From assembly GCA_905216045.1 (NCBI GenBank), contig CAJMSL010000019.1:1-22449 (forward strand): 22,449 nucleotides of DNA. Reading direction: 5' to 3'. How positions within the stretch are numbered: position 1 is the first letter of the stretch; the number at the start of each line of letters is the position of its first letter. A program made the position numbers and the translations under genes. This DNA is from an uncultured bacterium. GTDB lineage: Bacteria > Actinomycetota > Coriobacteriia > Coriobacteriales > Coriobacteriaceae. Shown one piece after another: positions 8,025 to 15,439 of this stretch. The notes below the pieces were generated by a model, which searched no databases, was not told the origin of the DNA, and saw nothing but the letters and a program-made list of their open reading frames with translations.

Positions 8025-8058
8025 TTGGTGCAAAGAAACCTGACCCTCAATGCACCAA
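8025..8058 (-). repeat. Intergenic hairpin repeat, copy D (AGGGTCAGG core)
   Basis: TTGGTGCA and TGCACCAA form a perfect 8-bp stem around an 18-base loop containing GAGGGTCAGGTTTCTT on the minus strand. It starts two bases after the TAA of the DUF6020-like gene. The loop matches the loop of copy B, while the stem sequence is different. Confidence 0.7.
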
Positions 8059-8059
8059 G

Positions 8060-10243
8060 TTAGAACCAGAAGAAGTCGCTGCGGGTGACGGTGGCGCCGA
8101 TGGCGAAGGGCATGCAGGCGATGACCGGATACAGGTAGCGCATGTAAGTCGAGCCGTTGCACGGGCCAATCAGGCACACAGCGAGCACGCCCAACAGCGG
8201 CACCCAGATCGCCAGCGCACGCCATGAATGACGACGCAGCAAGTAGACCACCACGGCGATCATGATCCACACATAGGTGGCCGAGCTCATGGTGAGCGAG
8301 ATAAAGGGAACACGCTGCACCGCCACACGGTACAAATTGATCAGGTGGTCGCACCAGCGCACCACGTTGCTGTCAACCGGATGGAAGTCGAAGTACTTGA
8401 GGTTGTCGGGACGCGCCATGATCTCGGCACTACGCGCCGTGCTGTAGACCCAGGCATCGCGCGCGCTCGGATAAAAATAACCGTAGTAGTTATTGATGAG
8501 CGCCGAGATATAGCACTCGGGATCCTTTTTGAACATCTGGGCCCACACCTCAAAATAGGCCTTGATGTCCTCCTGCGAGGCGTACTCGTTAAAGCAGTTC
8601 TTGACGGCATCGGACTTGTCGGGGTTGTAGCGGCGGCCCAGGTTCTCGTACTTGAGTACGCGGTCGATCACGGCACGCTCTTCGTCGGTCACCGAACCGT
8701 CGCAAGGAGCCTCCACGATGGTGCCGTCCTCCTTAACCGTGGGGTTGACGCCCGAGTTGAGGCCGTCGTGCTTTTGGACGAAACGAGCCGTCTGCTGGAA
8801 CGGAATCGAGAGGATTTCGCGCTTGGAACCAGGCGTGATGTCGTGCGCCGGCATAAAGACCTTGGTGAAGTACATATTAGAGGCAAGGCAGAGCGCGAGC
8901 ACCGCGAGAACGCCAACCCAACGGAAACGCGGGATGGCGCCCGAAGGCGCAGCACCAGTCTGCTTGGCTGCACGACGAGCCATATGCACGTCCCATACGC
9001 AAAACGCCGCCGCGATTACGCATGCCGCCAGGGGAAACACCAGGCCGCCGTTGCGCAGAAACGTGGAACCCATGGCGCCCAGAGCGAGCAGCAGCCAGTC
9101 GTGGCGCGCAAAGAGCACGGGGGCCTTCTCGCCCGCTCGCTCGACATTGGCATCACGACGGGGCAAGCCACATGCCACGAGCTTGACGGTCTGTACCAGC
9201 AGCACCAAGAACGCGTCGGCAAAGAGCACGTCTTTGGTGAGCAACGCCGCGTAGTTAGAGAACATCGGCATAAACGCAAAGAACAGCAGGATCGCACCGC
9301 GAACCGGCAGGCTCACGCCCAGTTTGCGCAGCGACGAAATGGAATAGGCCATGCAGGCGGCCGTGATGACGAACTGAGCACAGGTGTAGATGGCAAGACC
9401 TGCGTTGGCGCTGTTGAACAGTGAAAGCCCCAGCTGAACGCACGAGCCGATAATGGCCGTGTGCACTACGGGATGATGCCCGTTGAGCAGCACGTTGGGG
9501 TTGAGTAGGCGCAGGTAGTCGCTCGTGCCGTTGGGATAGTTGAACCACTGGCGAATCTGCGCGCCCGTATCTCCCATAAAAAGGCCAGGCAGCGAAGCAA
9601 CGAGCGTGGGCGCCCAGGCGATCATAAGCACCAGGAAGGGCCCGGCAAAGGGATGGACCGAGAGCACGGCGTGAGTTACACGCCATACGCGGCCAAAGTG
9701 CGCTTCGGAAAACGGAATGCGCCGAGAGCTCAGCCAATCTAGACACTCAAAGGCAAGGTAGAAGGCAACGACCGCCAAGAGCATCCAGCCCGCGCCGCCA
9801 ATCCAGGCGCAGATGATGCGGGCTTTGTCGCCAAGGACAATCTCGGCCGAGTCGGTGAGATCGTAGCTGCGGCCGAACACCATGCAGATGGCGAAGAACA
9901 GCGACGGCAGAACGATCGATGGGCGCCAGGTGTCGCCACGGCCAAAGAACACGTAGCGAAACGGTAGCGTGAGCAGGCAGGCAAGTGCAAGCAGCATGAC
10001 CGCGTCGGTATGGCCGGCAAACGAGAGGAGCACCTCGTAGCACACGTACAGCATGCCCGAGGCTTTGGGGTCAATCGCCAAGACTGCGTTGCTCGACACC
10101 GGGGCGGGATCGATGGAAAACGCCGTGGTCGCCAACAGCGCGAGCAAAAATGCGATGAGCGTCTGCTTGGCGGGATAGCGCTTAAACCAGACGATGCGGG
10201 CAGCGTCGCGCGCAGCCGTTGTGGAGAGATCGGAATCCTTCAC
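8060..10243 (-). CDS. Large polytopic membrane protein, DUF6020-like (possible GT-C type glycosyltransferase)
   Basis: A 727-residue protein with roughly 12-14 hydrophobic helices. Between the helices near residue 235-265 lies a conserved-looking loop, MGDTGAQIRQWFNYPNG followed by LLNPNVLLNGHHPVVHTAI, the type of Asp- and His-containing loop seen in DUF6020 and other GT-C-fold membrane enzymes that use lipid-linked sugars. A large soluble domain (about 475-640, with EDGTIVEAPCDGSVTDEERA) precedes the last helices. Function is not proven; cell-surface polysaccharide or protein glycosylation is a reasonable guess. Start is GTG at 10243, with a weak AAAGG eleven bases upstream; there is no other start near it. 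Stop is TAA. It is flanked on both sides by hairpin repeats (copies B/C and D), so it forms its own unit. Confidence 0.75.
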   Translation of the reverse strand: MKDSDLSTTAARDAARIVWFKRYPAKQTLIAFLLALLATTAFSIDPAPVSSNAVLAIDPKASGMLYVCYEVLLSFAGHTDAVMLLALACLLTLPFRYVFFGRGDTWRPSIVLPSLFFAICMVFGRSYDLTDSAEIVLGDKARIICAWIGGAGWMLLAVVAFYLAFECLDWLSSRRIPFSEAHFGRVWRVTHAVLSVHPFAGPFLVLMIAWAPTLVASLPGLFMGDTGAQIRQWFNYPNGTSDYLRLLNPNVLLNGHHPVVHTAIIGSCVQLGLSLFNSANAGLAIYTCAQFVITAACMAYSISSLRKLGVSLPVRGAILLFFAFMPMFSNYAALLTKDVLFADAFLVLLVQTVKLVACGLPRRDANVERAGEKAPVLFARHDWLLLALGAMGSTFLRNGGLVFPLAACVIAAAFCVWDVHMARRAAKQTGAAPSGAIPRFRWVGVLAVLALCLASNMYFTKVFMPAHDITPGSKREILSIPFQQTARFVQKHDGLNSGVNPTVKEDGTIVEAPCDGSVTDEERAVIDRVLKYENLGRRYNPDKSDAVKNCFNEYASQEDIKAYFEVWAQMFKKDPECYISALINNYYGYFYPSARDAWVYSTARSAEIMARPDNLKYFDFHPVDSNVVRWCDHLINLYRVAVQRVPFISLTMSSATYVWIMIAVVVYLLRRHSWRALAIWVPLLGVLAVCLIGPCNGSTYMRYLYPVIACMPFAIGATVTRSDFFWF

Positions 10244-10263
10244 AGTCCAAAGAGCCTTTCTAG

Positions 10264-10302
10264 AAACCTGCCAAAAAGGGACAGGTTTATTTTGGCAGGT
10301 TT
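10264..10302 (+). repeat. Intergenic hairpin repeat, copy B (AGGGACAGG core)
   Basis: A perfect 13-bp stem (10264-10276 with 10290-10302) encloses AGGGACAGGTTTA. The sequence after it, ATCTGGGGAAACGTT, is shared with copy A at 5412 in the other orientation. It lies just upstream of the DUF6020-like gene start. Confidence 0.85.
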
Positions 10303-10347
10303 TATCTGGGGAAACGTTACGGTTCCGTCATCGTTGCCCAGCGAACT

Positions 10348-10376
10348 ACCACAAAGGTGCCTGTCCCCTTTGTGGT
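10348..10376 (-). repeat. Intergenic hairpin repeat, copy C (GGGGACAGG core)
   Basis: ACCACAAAGG and CCTTTGTGGT form a perfect 10-bp stem with loop GGACAGGCA on the minus strand. It begins about a dozen bases after the lgt stop codon, with a CCACCAAAA spacer. It could end the lgt transcript, though no U-tract is evident. Confidence 0.8.
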
Positions 10377-10387
10377 GGTTTTGGTGG

Positions 10388-11209
10388 TTAGGCGTCGAGG
10401 TAGATGCGCTGGGGCTGGTTGCGGCGACGAGCAAAGATGATGAGCGCCAGTCCCGCGATTACGAGCGGAAGACTCAGCAGCTGACCCATGGTGATGACGC
10501 CTCCCAGCAGATAACCCAGCTGGGCATCGGGCACGCGCACAAACTCAATGAGGAAGCGGACGATGCCGTAACCCATCACAAACACGCCCATAAACGTACC
10601 TTGGGGCAGTAGCGGCTTTTTGCGGCTGAGCACCTGCAGAATGCAAAAGAGCACAATACCCTCGAGGAATGCCTCGTAGAGCTGGGAGGGATGGCGCGGC
10701 ATATCGCCCGCGGGGCCACCGAAGATCACGCCCCAGGGCAGATCGGTCGGCTTGCCCCACAGCTCGCCGTTGACAAAGTTGGCGCAGCGTCCCAGACATA
10801 AGGCCAGCGGAGCACCGATAACGGCAAGGTCGGCGATGGTCCAGGCGTCGAGCTTGTACATGCGGCACACGAGCACGCCGCCGATGATGCCGCCCACCAG
10901 GCCGCCATGGAAGCTCATGCCGCCCTCGTTGGTGGCAAAGATCTCGAGCGGATGCACCCAGTAGTAGCCGTCGCCGTAAAAGATGACGTAGAACAGGCGG
11001 GCGCCAATGATAAGGCCAAAGACCACGCCGACCACGACACTCGTCAGGTCGTCGACCGTAATGTCAAAACCCCAACGGCGCTGCGTGCGGTACATGACGA
11101 CCGCCGTGAGCAGAGCTCCGACCACATAGGCCAAGCCGTACCAGTAGATGGTGATGGGCCCCGCCGAGATGGCGACGGGATCAAGCATATGGTAGAGGTC
11201 GTTGAGCAT
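10388..11209 (-). CDS. lgt: Prolipoprotein diacylglyceryl transferase
   Basis: A 273-residue Lgt, which moves a diacylglyceryl group from phosphatidylglycerol to the lipobox cysteine of prelipoproteins in the plasma membrane. Key marks are MSFHGGLVGG (98-107, with His101 matching the essential histidine), the signature GRCANFVNGELWG (140-152, with Arg141) and RHPSQLYEA (172-180). About seven helices are visible, and the length is normal. The open frame extends to 11269, but MLNDLYHML at 11209 has AGGGGG six bases before it and fits the family. Stop is TAA. It lies between the nfu-like gene and the DUF6020-like gene, separated from both by hairpins. Confidence 0.97.
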   Translation of the reverse strand: MLNDLYHMLDPVAISAGPITIYWYGLAYVVGALLTAVVMYRTQRRWGFDITVDDLTSVVVGVVFGLIIGARLFYVIFYGDGYYWVHPLEIFATNEGGMSFHGGLVGGIIGGVLVCRMYKLDAWTIADLAVIGAPLALCLGRCANFVNGELWGKPTDLPWGVIFGGPAGDMPRHPSQLYEAFLEGIVLFCILQVLSRKKPLLPQGTFMGVFVMGYGIVRFLIEFVRVPDAQLGYLLGGVITMGQLLSLPLVIAGLALIIFARRRNQPQRIYLDA

Positions 11210-11236
11210 ATCGGTCCCCCTGCTCCCTACATACAA

Positions 11237-11269
11237 ATGCGGCCGCGGGCCTTGCGCTCGCAGCCGCAT
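11237..11269 (-). terminator. Candidate terminator between nfu-like gene and lgt
   Basis: ATGCGGC pairs with GCCGCAT, and the stem continues inward for about seven more positions with one mismatch and one G-U. On the minus strand TTTGT follows. It lies in the 109-base gap after the nfu-like stop, so partial termination there is plausible. Confidence 0.4.
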
Positions 11270-11318
11270 ATTCGGGCGTGACGTCTATGCGGAGCATATC
11301 GCCCGCAGCTTTCACTTC

Positions 11319-11597
11319 TTAGAACGGCGCATACTCGTCGTACAGGTCATCGGTCTCGCCGGAGGCATTGACCTGCTCGACACGCGTAACGCCGGGCACG
11401 TGCTCCTTGAGGATACGCTCGATGCCCATGGAAAGCGTCAGGGCGCTCATGGGACAACCGGCACAGGCGCCCTGAAGCTCCAGCTTGACGACGCCCTCGT
11501 CATCAACGCCTATATACTCCATGTCGCCGCCGTCGGCCTGTAGGTTGGGGCGAATCTCTTCAAGAACCTTCTTAAGCAGCTCTTCGTTAACAGCCAC
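11319..11597 (-). CDS. NifU C-terminal-domain (Nfu-type) Fe-S cluster scaffold
   Basis: A 92-residue protein consisting of a single NifU C-terminal domain. It shows IRPNLQADGGDMEYIGVDD (15-33) and the cluster-binding CAGC motif (Cys45 and Cys48) in LQGACAGCPMSALTLSMGIE. Such proteins carry or pass on Fe-S clusters in the cytoplasm. The tail GETDDLYDEYAPF is short and acidic. Start is GTG at 11597, five bases after AAAGGAG. Stop is TAA. A 16-bp perfect palindrome lies 23 bases upstream. No other suf genes are in the window, so it acts away from the main cluster. Confidence 0.93.
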   Translation of the reverse strand: MAVNEELLKKVLEEIRPNLQADGGDMEYIGVDDEGVVKLELQGACAGCPMSALTLSMGIERILKEHVPGVTRVEQVNASGETDDLYDEYAPF

Positions 11598-11619
11598 AGG
11601 GGCTCCTTTCTCACAATAA

Positions 11620-11635
11620 CGCGGGCGCGCCCGCG
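11620..11635. promoter_or_regulatory. 16-bp perfect G+C palindrome upstream of the nfu-like gene
   Basis: CGCGGGCGCGCCCGCG is a perfect palindrome 23 bases before the GTG start. It could be an operator, a hairpin in the leader or chance in G+C-rich DNA; no promoter boxes were found near enough to decide. Confidence 0.35.
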
Positions 11636-11707
11636 GACAGAGCTATGTTACTACAGCCGTGTACCCGCTCACGAGCCGTCCATGCGCGCGGACGCGACTT
11701 TCACGAG

Positions 11708-11738
11708 TAGTCAATTTGGGACGGGGCTCTTTTAGCTG
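11708..11738 (+). repeat. Intergenic repeat, copy E (GGGACGGGG core)
   Basis: TAGTCAATTTGGGACGGGGC followed by TCTTTTAGCT matches the 34-bp arm at 13289 with two visible base differences. It lies about 30 bases downstream of the deaminase stop codon. Confidence 0.8.
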
Positions 11739-11767
11739 CTTTTGCCGCCAGCTGGCGTTGCCACGCG

Positions 11768-12292
11768 CTACTGCCGAGCCCGCCCCTCGGTGCCGATGTG
11801 AACATCGACGATAACCTGGCGGTAGCTGATGCCACAGGAGTCGAGAATGCGGCGGCTGATACGGCCGTCATCGGTGTCGGCGTACTTGTTGTCCAGGTAG
11901 ACAACCTCGCCCACGCCCACCTGAGCCAAAATCTTGGCGCAGTCATGGCACGGGAACAGCGTGACGTAGACCGTGGAACCCTCGAGGTCCTTGAGCGAGC
12001 CACGGTAGTTGAGCACGGCGTTGGCCTCGGCATGGACCACGTAGTTGTGCTTGTCCTGCAGCGGGTCGTCGCTCGTACCCCACGGAAAAAAGTCGTCGTT
12101 GAGCGCCGAGGGTGTACCATTGTAGCCCACCGAAAGGATGCGGTGGTTGGTGTTGGCGATGCACGCACCCACCTGCGTGTTGGGGTCCTTGCTGCGGCGC
12201 TGCGCGGCGATGGCCACGCTCATAAAGAACTCGTCCCAGCTAATGACGTCCAGGCGCTTGCCTGACGAAGTTTGATGAAGATCGTCCGACAT
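11768..12292 (-). CDS. dCMP deaminase-like cytidine/deoxycytidylate deaminase (ComEB type)
   Basis: A 174-residue zinc deaminase of the dCMP/ComEB type. It has the zinc and catalytic motif VVHAEANAVLNY (His87, Glu89) and the second zinc motif TLFPCHDCAK (Cys115, Cys118), together with GYNGTPSALND (57-67), which in dCMP deaminases belongs to the substrate site. The likely reaction is dCMP to dUMP, feeding thymidylate synthesis. A longer frame begins at 12328, but MSDDLHQ at 12292 is preceded by GGAGG eight bases upstream. Stop is TAG. It starts 84 bases after coaX ends, with a hairpin between them. Confidence 0.92.
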   Translation of the reverse strand: MSDDLHQTSSGKRLDVISWDEFFMSVAIAAQRRSKDPNTQVGACIANTNHRILSVGYNGTPSALNDDFFPWGTSDDPLQDKHNYVVHAEANAVLNYRGSLKDLEGSTVYVTLFPCHDCAKILAQVGVGEVVYLDNKYADTDDGRISRRILDSCGISYRQVIVDVHIGTEGRARQ

Positions 12293-12339
12293 GGCAGACA
12301 CCTCCGTAATCGCAATAGTTTGACCCATTGTAGCAGGTG

Positions 12340-12377
12340 AAAGGTGGGGGCGTTTGTCCCACCGGCGCCCTCACTTT
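12340..12377 (-). terminator. Hairpin directly after coaX, possibly a further repeat copy (GTGGGAC loop)
   Basis: On the minus strand AAAGTGAGGGCG and CGCCCCCACCTTT pair over about 11 positions with one mismatch and one bulge. The loop reads CCGGTGGGACAAA. The stem overlaps the coaX TAA stop. No clear U-tract follows. It resembles the other post-stop hairpins in position and in its GGGAC core, but the match is weaker. Confidence 0.45.
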
Positions 12378-13228
12378 TACACGCGGCGGGGCTTTTGGTT
12401 GATGCGGTAGAGCTCGGCGAGACCCCGCAGCGTCAGCGCGTCGTCTACCGTCAGGCTGTGGCCGACCAACGCCGCGAGTGCCTCGGCATCGTCGCCGGTG
12501 ATGACGATGGGCACGTCGCCTTCCCCCGCGGCCTTGGTCGCGCGCATCTCGGCGAGCACCATGTCGAGCATGCCGTCGATGCGGGCCACCTCGCCCAAGA
12601 CCACGCCCGAGCGCATCGCCTCGCGCGTGTTACGGCCGATGACATGCGTGGGTGCCGAGGGCTCGACCTGGGGTAGGCGCGCCGCAGCGGCCGAGAGCGA
12701 GCGGGCGCCGAGCGCCAGACCCGGCGCGATAACGCCGCCCACAAAGGTTCCGCACGCGTCGATGACCTCAATATTGGTCGTCGTGCCCAGGTCGATCACG
12801 ATGCACGGAGAGCCGTAGACGGCACGGGCCGCCACGGCGTCGGCAATGCGGTCGGGGCCGATCTCGGCCGGGTCGTCGTAGTGCACGGGCATGCCGGTCT
12901 TAAGTCCCGGTCCCACCGTGAGCACGCGTCCCGTGCAGGTACGGGAAAGCGCCGCCTTCCACGGGCGCTCGAGCGCCGGGACCACGCAGCTCAGCACTGC
13001 GGCCGCGGGAACGAGCACGCCGGGCATGCCCGCATCGGCCGCCAGCGCGGCCATGACCTGCACGAGACGCATGCGCGCCTCGTCTGCCGTGATGCTCGAC
13101 GGCGTGGTGATCTCGCACGTCGCAAGCGGGCATTCCTGCGCCGCGGCCGAATCCTCGGCAAACAGACCAAAGCGAATGAACGTGTTACCCACGTCGACCG
13201 TCAATATATATGCGCACCCATTAAGCAT
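12377..13228 (-). CDS. coaX: Type III pantothenate kinase
   Basis: A 283-residue CoaX, catalysing the first step of coenzyme A synthesis from pantothenate. The ASKHA-type motifs are present: TVDVGNTFIRFGLF (10-23), EIGPDRIADAVAA (122-134, with the catalytic aspartate of the GxDR motif) and GGVIAPGL (164-171). The middle phosphate motif reads DLGTTTNIEVID (146-157), where the family usually has DxGTATTFD; an Asn replaces Thr and a Glu stands near the usual Asp. The start is at 13228, with AGGAG eight bases upstream; the longer frame to 13282 lacks support. Stop is TAA. It is transcribed away from the OPT transporter and probably together with the deaminase gene. Confidence 0.94.
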   Translation of the reverse strand: MLNGCAYILTVDVGNTFIRFGLFAEDSAAAQECPLATCEITTPSSITADEARMRLVQVMAALAADAGMPGVLVPAAAVLSCVVPALERPWKAALSRTCTGRVLTVGPGLKTGMPVHYDDPAEIGPDRIADAVAARAVYGSPCIVIDLGTTTNIEVIDACGTFVGGVIAPGLALGARSLSAAAARLPQVEPSAPTHVIGRNTREAMRSGVVLGEVARIDGMLDMVLAEMRATKAAGEGDVPIVITGDDAEALAALVGHSLTVDDALTLRGLAELYRINQKPRRV

Positions 13229-13534
13229 CGTCGGCGCTCCTTTCGTCTGCCCAGCAGTATATCGCCTACCCGAACCAGCCATCCCAGGTAGTCATTTTGG
13301 GACGGGGCTATTTTAGCTACCCCAATATGTCGGTTGATATTTGCCCCAATCACAAATAATTCATCAACTGTCAAAGGGTAGCTAAAATAGCCCCGTCCCA
13401 AAATGACTAGCTTGCCGCTATACTGGTGCGCGGCCGCACGCGAGCTCACGCGGCGGCCCTTGGTAACCCGACTTCCCGCGCCGTATCCGTAGCGGCGCTC
13501 CCGGGGGAAGCGGATATACGCAAAGGAGTTCTAT
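13229..13534. other. Divergent intergenic region between coaX and the OPT gene
   Basis: This 306-base gap separates two divergent starts. It holds a 121-bp inverted repeat (13289-13409), then a candidate -10 box TATACT (13419-13424) on the plus strand without a clear -35, then about 110 bases of leader and AGGAG at 13525. No small gene or RNA gene was recognised. Confidence 0.6.
13289..13409. repeat. Palindromic element with perfect 34-bp inverted arms (copies F and G)
   Basis: Arm 13289-13322, beginning TAGTCATTTTGGGACGGGGC, is the exact reverse complement of 13376-13409, with a 53-base A+T-richer spacer. The spacer has a further small inverted pair, GTTGAT (13333) and ATCAAC (13363). A diverged single arm is found at 11708. 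No coding capacity or target-site duplication is evident. Confidence 0.9.
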
Positions 13535-15238
13535 ATGAGCAATCCCTCGAACCGCGCTTCGATGCGCGGACAACTCACGCTGCGTGGCGTCGTCATCGGC
13601 GTCCTTGGCTGCGTGATTATCACGGCAAGCTCGGCCTACACCGCCCTCAAGATGGGCGCACTCCCCTGGCCGATCGTCTTCGCTGCCGTCATCTCGCTGT
13701 TCTTCCTTAAGCTCATGGGCAACGCCAGTCTCAACGAGGCCAACGTCACCCACACTATCATGTCCGCAGGCGCCATGGTCGCCGGCGGTCTGGCGTTTAC
13801 CATCCCGGGCGCCTGGATGCTGGGCTATGCCGACCAGATCAGCTGGCTCGACATGTTTATCGTGGCACTCGCCGGCACCATCCTGGGCCTGCTGGCCACC
13901 GCGCTCATCCACCGTCACTTTATCGTGGACGCCGCGCTTGAGTTCCCCACCGGCAACGCCGCAGCTCAGACCCTGCGCGCAACCGAGGCCGGCGGCAAGA
14001 CCGGCAAGCAGCTCTTTGGTTCCATGGCCATCGCCGGCATCTATAGCGTGCTGCGCGACGCCCTGGGCGTGGTGCCCAGCATGCTGTGCACGCTCAACAT
14101 CCCCGGCGTGACCTTTGGCATCTACAACTCGCCCATGCTGCTCTCCGTCGGCTTCCTCGTGGGCTTCGCCCCCGTCGCCTTCTGGTTTGCCGGCGCGCTG
14201 CTGGGCAACTTTGGCATCATCGTGGGTGGCACCGCTGCCGGTCTGTTCGACGTTGTGACTGCACAGGGCATCGTCAAGTCCCTGGGCATGGGCCTCATGA
14301 TGGGCTTTGGCGTCGCCGTCGTCCTCAAGGACATCCTGCCACAGGTCGCCGGTATCGTCCGCGGTCTTGCCGCCGACAGCTACACCGACACCGACGAGCA
14401 GTCGCTCATCAAGGGCTCCCTTACGCTCGACGCCGGCAGCATCGGCCTGGGCGCTGCCGCCATCGCTGTGATCGTCGCCATCGCGCTCGACCTTGGTCCC
14501 GTCCCGGCCGTCATCGTGACGCTGTTCACCTTTGTCACCACCATCATGAGCGCACAGAGCTGCGGCCAGACGGGCATCGACCCCATGGAGATCTTTGGCC
14601 TCATCGTTATGCTCATCGTGGCAGCCTTCGCGCAGATCGCTCAGGTAAAGCTGTTCTTTATCGCCGGCATCGTGGCCGTGGCGTGCGGCCTTGCGGGCGA
14701 CGTCATGAACGACTTTAAGGCCGGCGCCGTGCTGGGCACCAACCCGCGTGCGCAGTGGATCGGCCAAGCCATTGGCGGCATCGTGGGCGCCCTGGTCGCC
14801 GCAGCCGTCATGGTCGCGCTCGTCACCGCCTATGGCCCGGACGCCTTTGGCCCCGACATGAGCTTTGTTGCCGCGCAGGCAAGCGTCGTCGCCACCATGG
14901 TCTCGGGCATCCCGAGCGTGCCGTGGTTCGTTGGCGGCTTTATCGCCGGCATCGTCATGTACTGGCTCGGCATTCCGGCCATGATGATCGGCCTGGGCGT
15001 GTACCTGCCGTTCTACATGTCGCTCACGGCATTCCTGGGCTCCTGCGTCAAGCTCGCCTACGACAAGTGGTCCGCCCACCGCGATGCCACCGCTGGTCTT
15101 TCTGACGAGGAGAGGGCTGCCAAGGACGCCGCCTTCCAGGAACAGGGCCTGGTTGTCGCCAGCGGCCTGCTCGGCGGCGAGTCCATCGTCGGCGTTATCC
15201 TGGCGTTTGTCTCCGTGGGTCTGAGCCTGCTGGGCTAA
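13535..15238 (+). CDS. OPT family oligopeptide-type transporter
   Basis: A 567-residue polytopic protein of the prokaryotic oligopeptide transporter (OPT) family, with about 14-16 hydrophobic helices. It starts with a short cytosolic tail and ITASSAYTALKMGALPWPIV (30-49), a typical first-helix motif, and includes ASLNEANVTHTIMSAGAMVAG (64-84) and LEFPTGNAAAQTLRATEAGG (135-154), both conserved in this family. Near residues 335-360 is TTIMSAQSCGQTGIDPMEIF. A predicted cytosolic loop (about 505-540) is charged. OPT proteins import peptides or metal chelates using the proton gradient; the substrate is unknown. AGGAG stands six bases before the ATG. Stop is TAA, followed by a strong terminator, so it is monocistronic. 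Confidence 0.93.
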   Translation: MSNPSNRASMRGQLTLRGVVIGVLGCVIITASSAYTALKMGALPWPIVFAAVISLFFLKLMGNASLNEANVTHTIMSAGAMVAGGLAFTIPGAWMLGYADQISWLDMFIVALAGTILGLLATALIHRHFIVDAALEFPTGNAAAQTLRATEAGGKTGKQLFGSMAIAGIYSVLRDALGVVPSMLCTLNIPGVTFGIYNSPMLLSVGFLVGFAPVAFWFAGALLGNFGIIVGGTAAGLFDVVTAQGIVKSLGMGLMMGFGVAVVLKDILPQVAGIVRGLAADSYTDTDEQSLIKGSLTLDAGSIGLGAAAIAVIVAIALDLGPVPAVIVTLFTFVTTIMSAQSCGQTGIDPMEIFGLIVMLIVAAFAQIAQVKLFFIAGIVAVACGLAGDVMNDFKAGAVLGTNPRAQWIGQAIGGIVGALVAAAVMVALVTAYGPDAFGPDMSFVAAQASVVATMVSGIPSVPWFVGGFIAGIVMYWLGIPAMMIGLGVYLPFYMSLTAFLGSCVKLAYDKWSAHRDATAGLSDEERAAKDAAFQEQGLVVASGLLGGESIVGVILAFVSVGLSLLG

Positions 15239-15279
15239 GTCGAGCAGCTGCTCGACAGCAACCATATTGCCTACGATTT

Positions 15280-15319
15280 GCCCGGTCGGTAGCTTTCGCG
15301 GCTACCGACCGGGCTTTTT
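15280..15319 (+). terminator. Intrinsic terminator of the OPT gene
   Basis: GCCCGGTCGGTAGC and GCTACCGACCGGGC form a perfect 14-bp stem with loop TTTCGCG, followed by TTTTT. It is a textbook rho-independent terminator about 40 bases after the stop codon. Confidence 0.95.
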
Positions 15320-15333
15320 GATATCGAAACAAA

Positions 15334-15375
15334 GATAGGCCAGCGCGCTGCGTATGACAGCGCGCCGGCCTTATC
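15334..15375 (-). terminator. Intrinsic terminator of the surface-protein gene
   Basis: On the minus strand GATAAGGCCGGCGCGCTG pairs with CAGCGCGCTGGCCTATC (one bulged A and one G-U), followed by TTTG. It lies 65 bases after the surface-protein stop codon and faces the OPT terminator. Confidence 0.75.
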
Positions 15376-15439
15376 GGTTAAGCCATCGAAGCGCTCCTGC
15401 TATGAACCGAAGTTCGTTGCAGAAACTACGCTCGAAACG

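Noticed and set aside
8228..9424. 398-codon plus-strand frame
   Set aside because: It is antisense to the DUF6020-like gene and reads as His/Arg/Gln-rich sequence without any motif.
12293..12328. Upstream ATG start for the deaminase
   Set aside because: The 12-residue extension contains the ribosome binding site of the downstream ATG at 12292, which is the better start.
13410..13534. Riboswitch or T-box leader before the OPT gene
   Set aside because: The leader is long enough, but no T-box sequence, conserved aptamer motif or pre-gene terminator was seen.
13418..15265. 615-codon open frame on the minus strand
   Set aside because: It lies wholly opposite the OPT gene. Its His/Asp/Gly/Ala-rich composition is what a high-G+C gene gives when read antisense.
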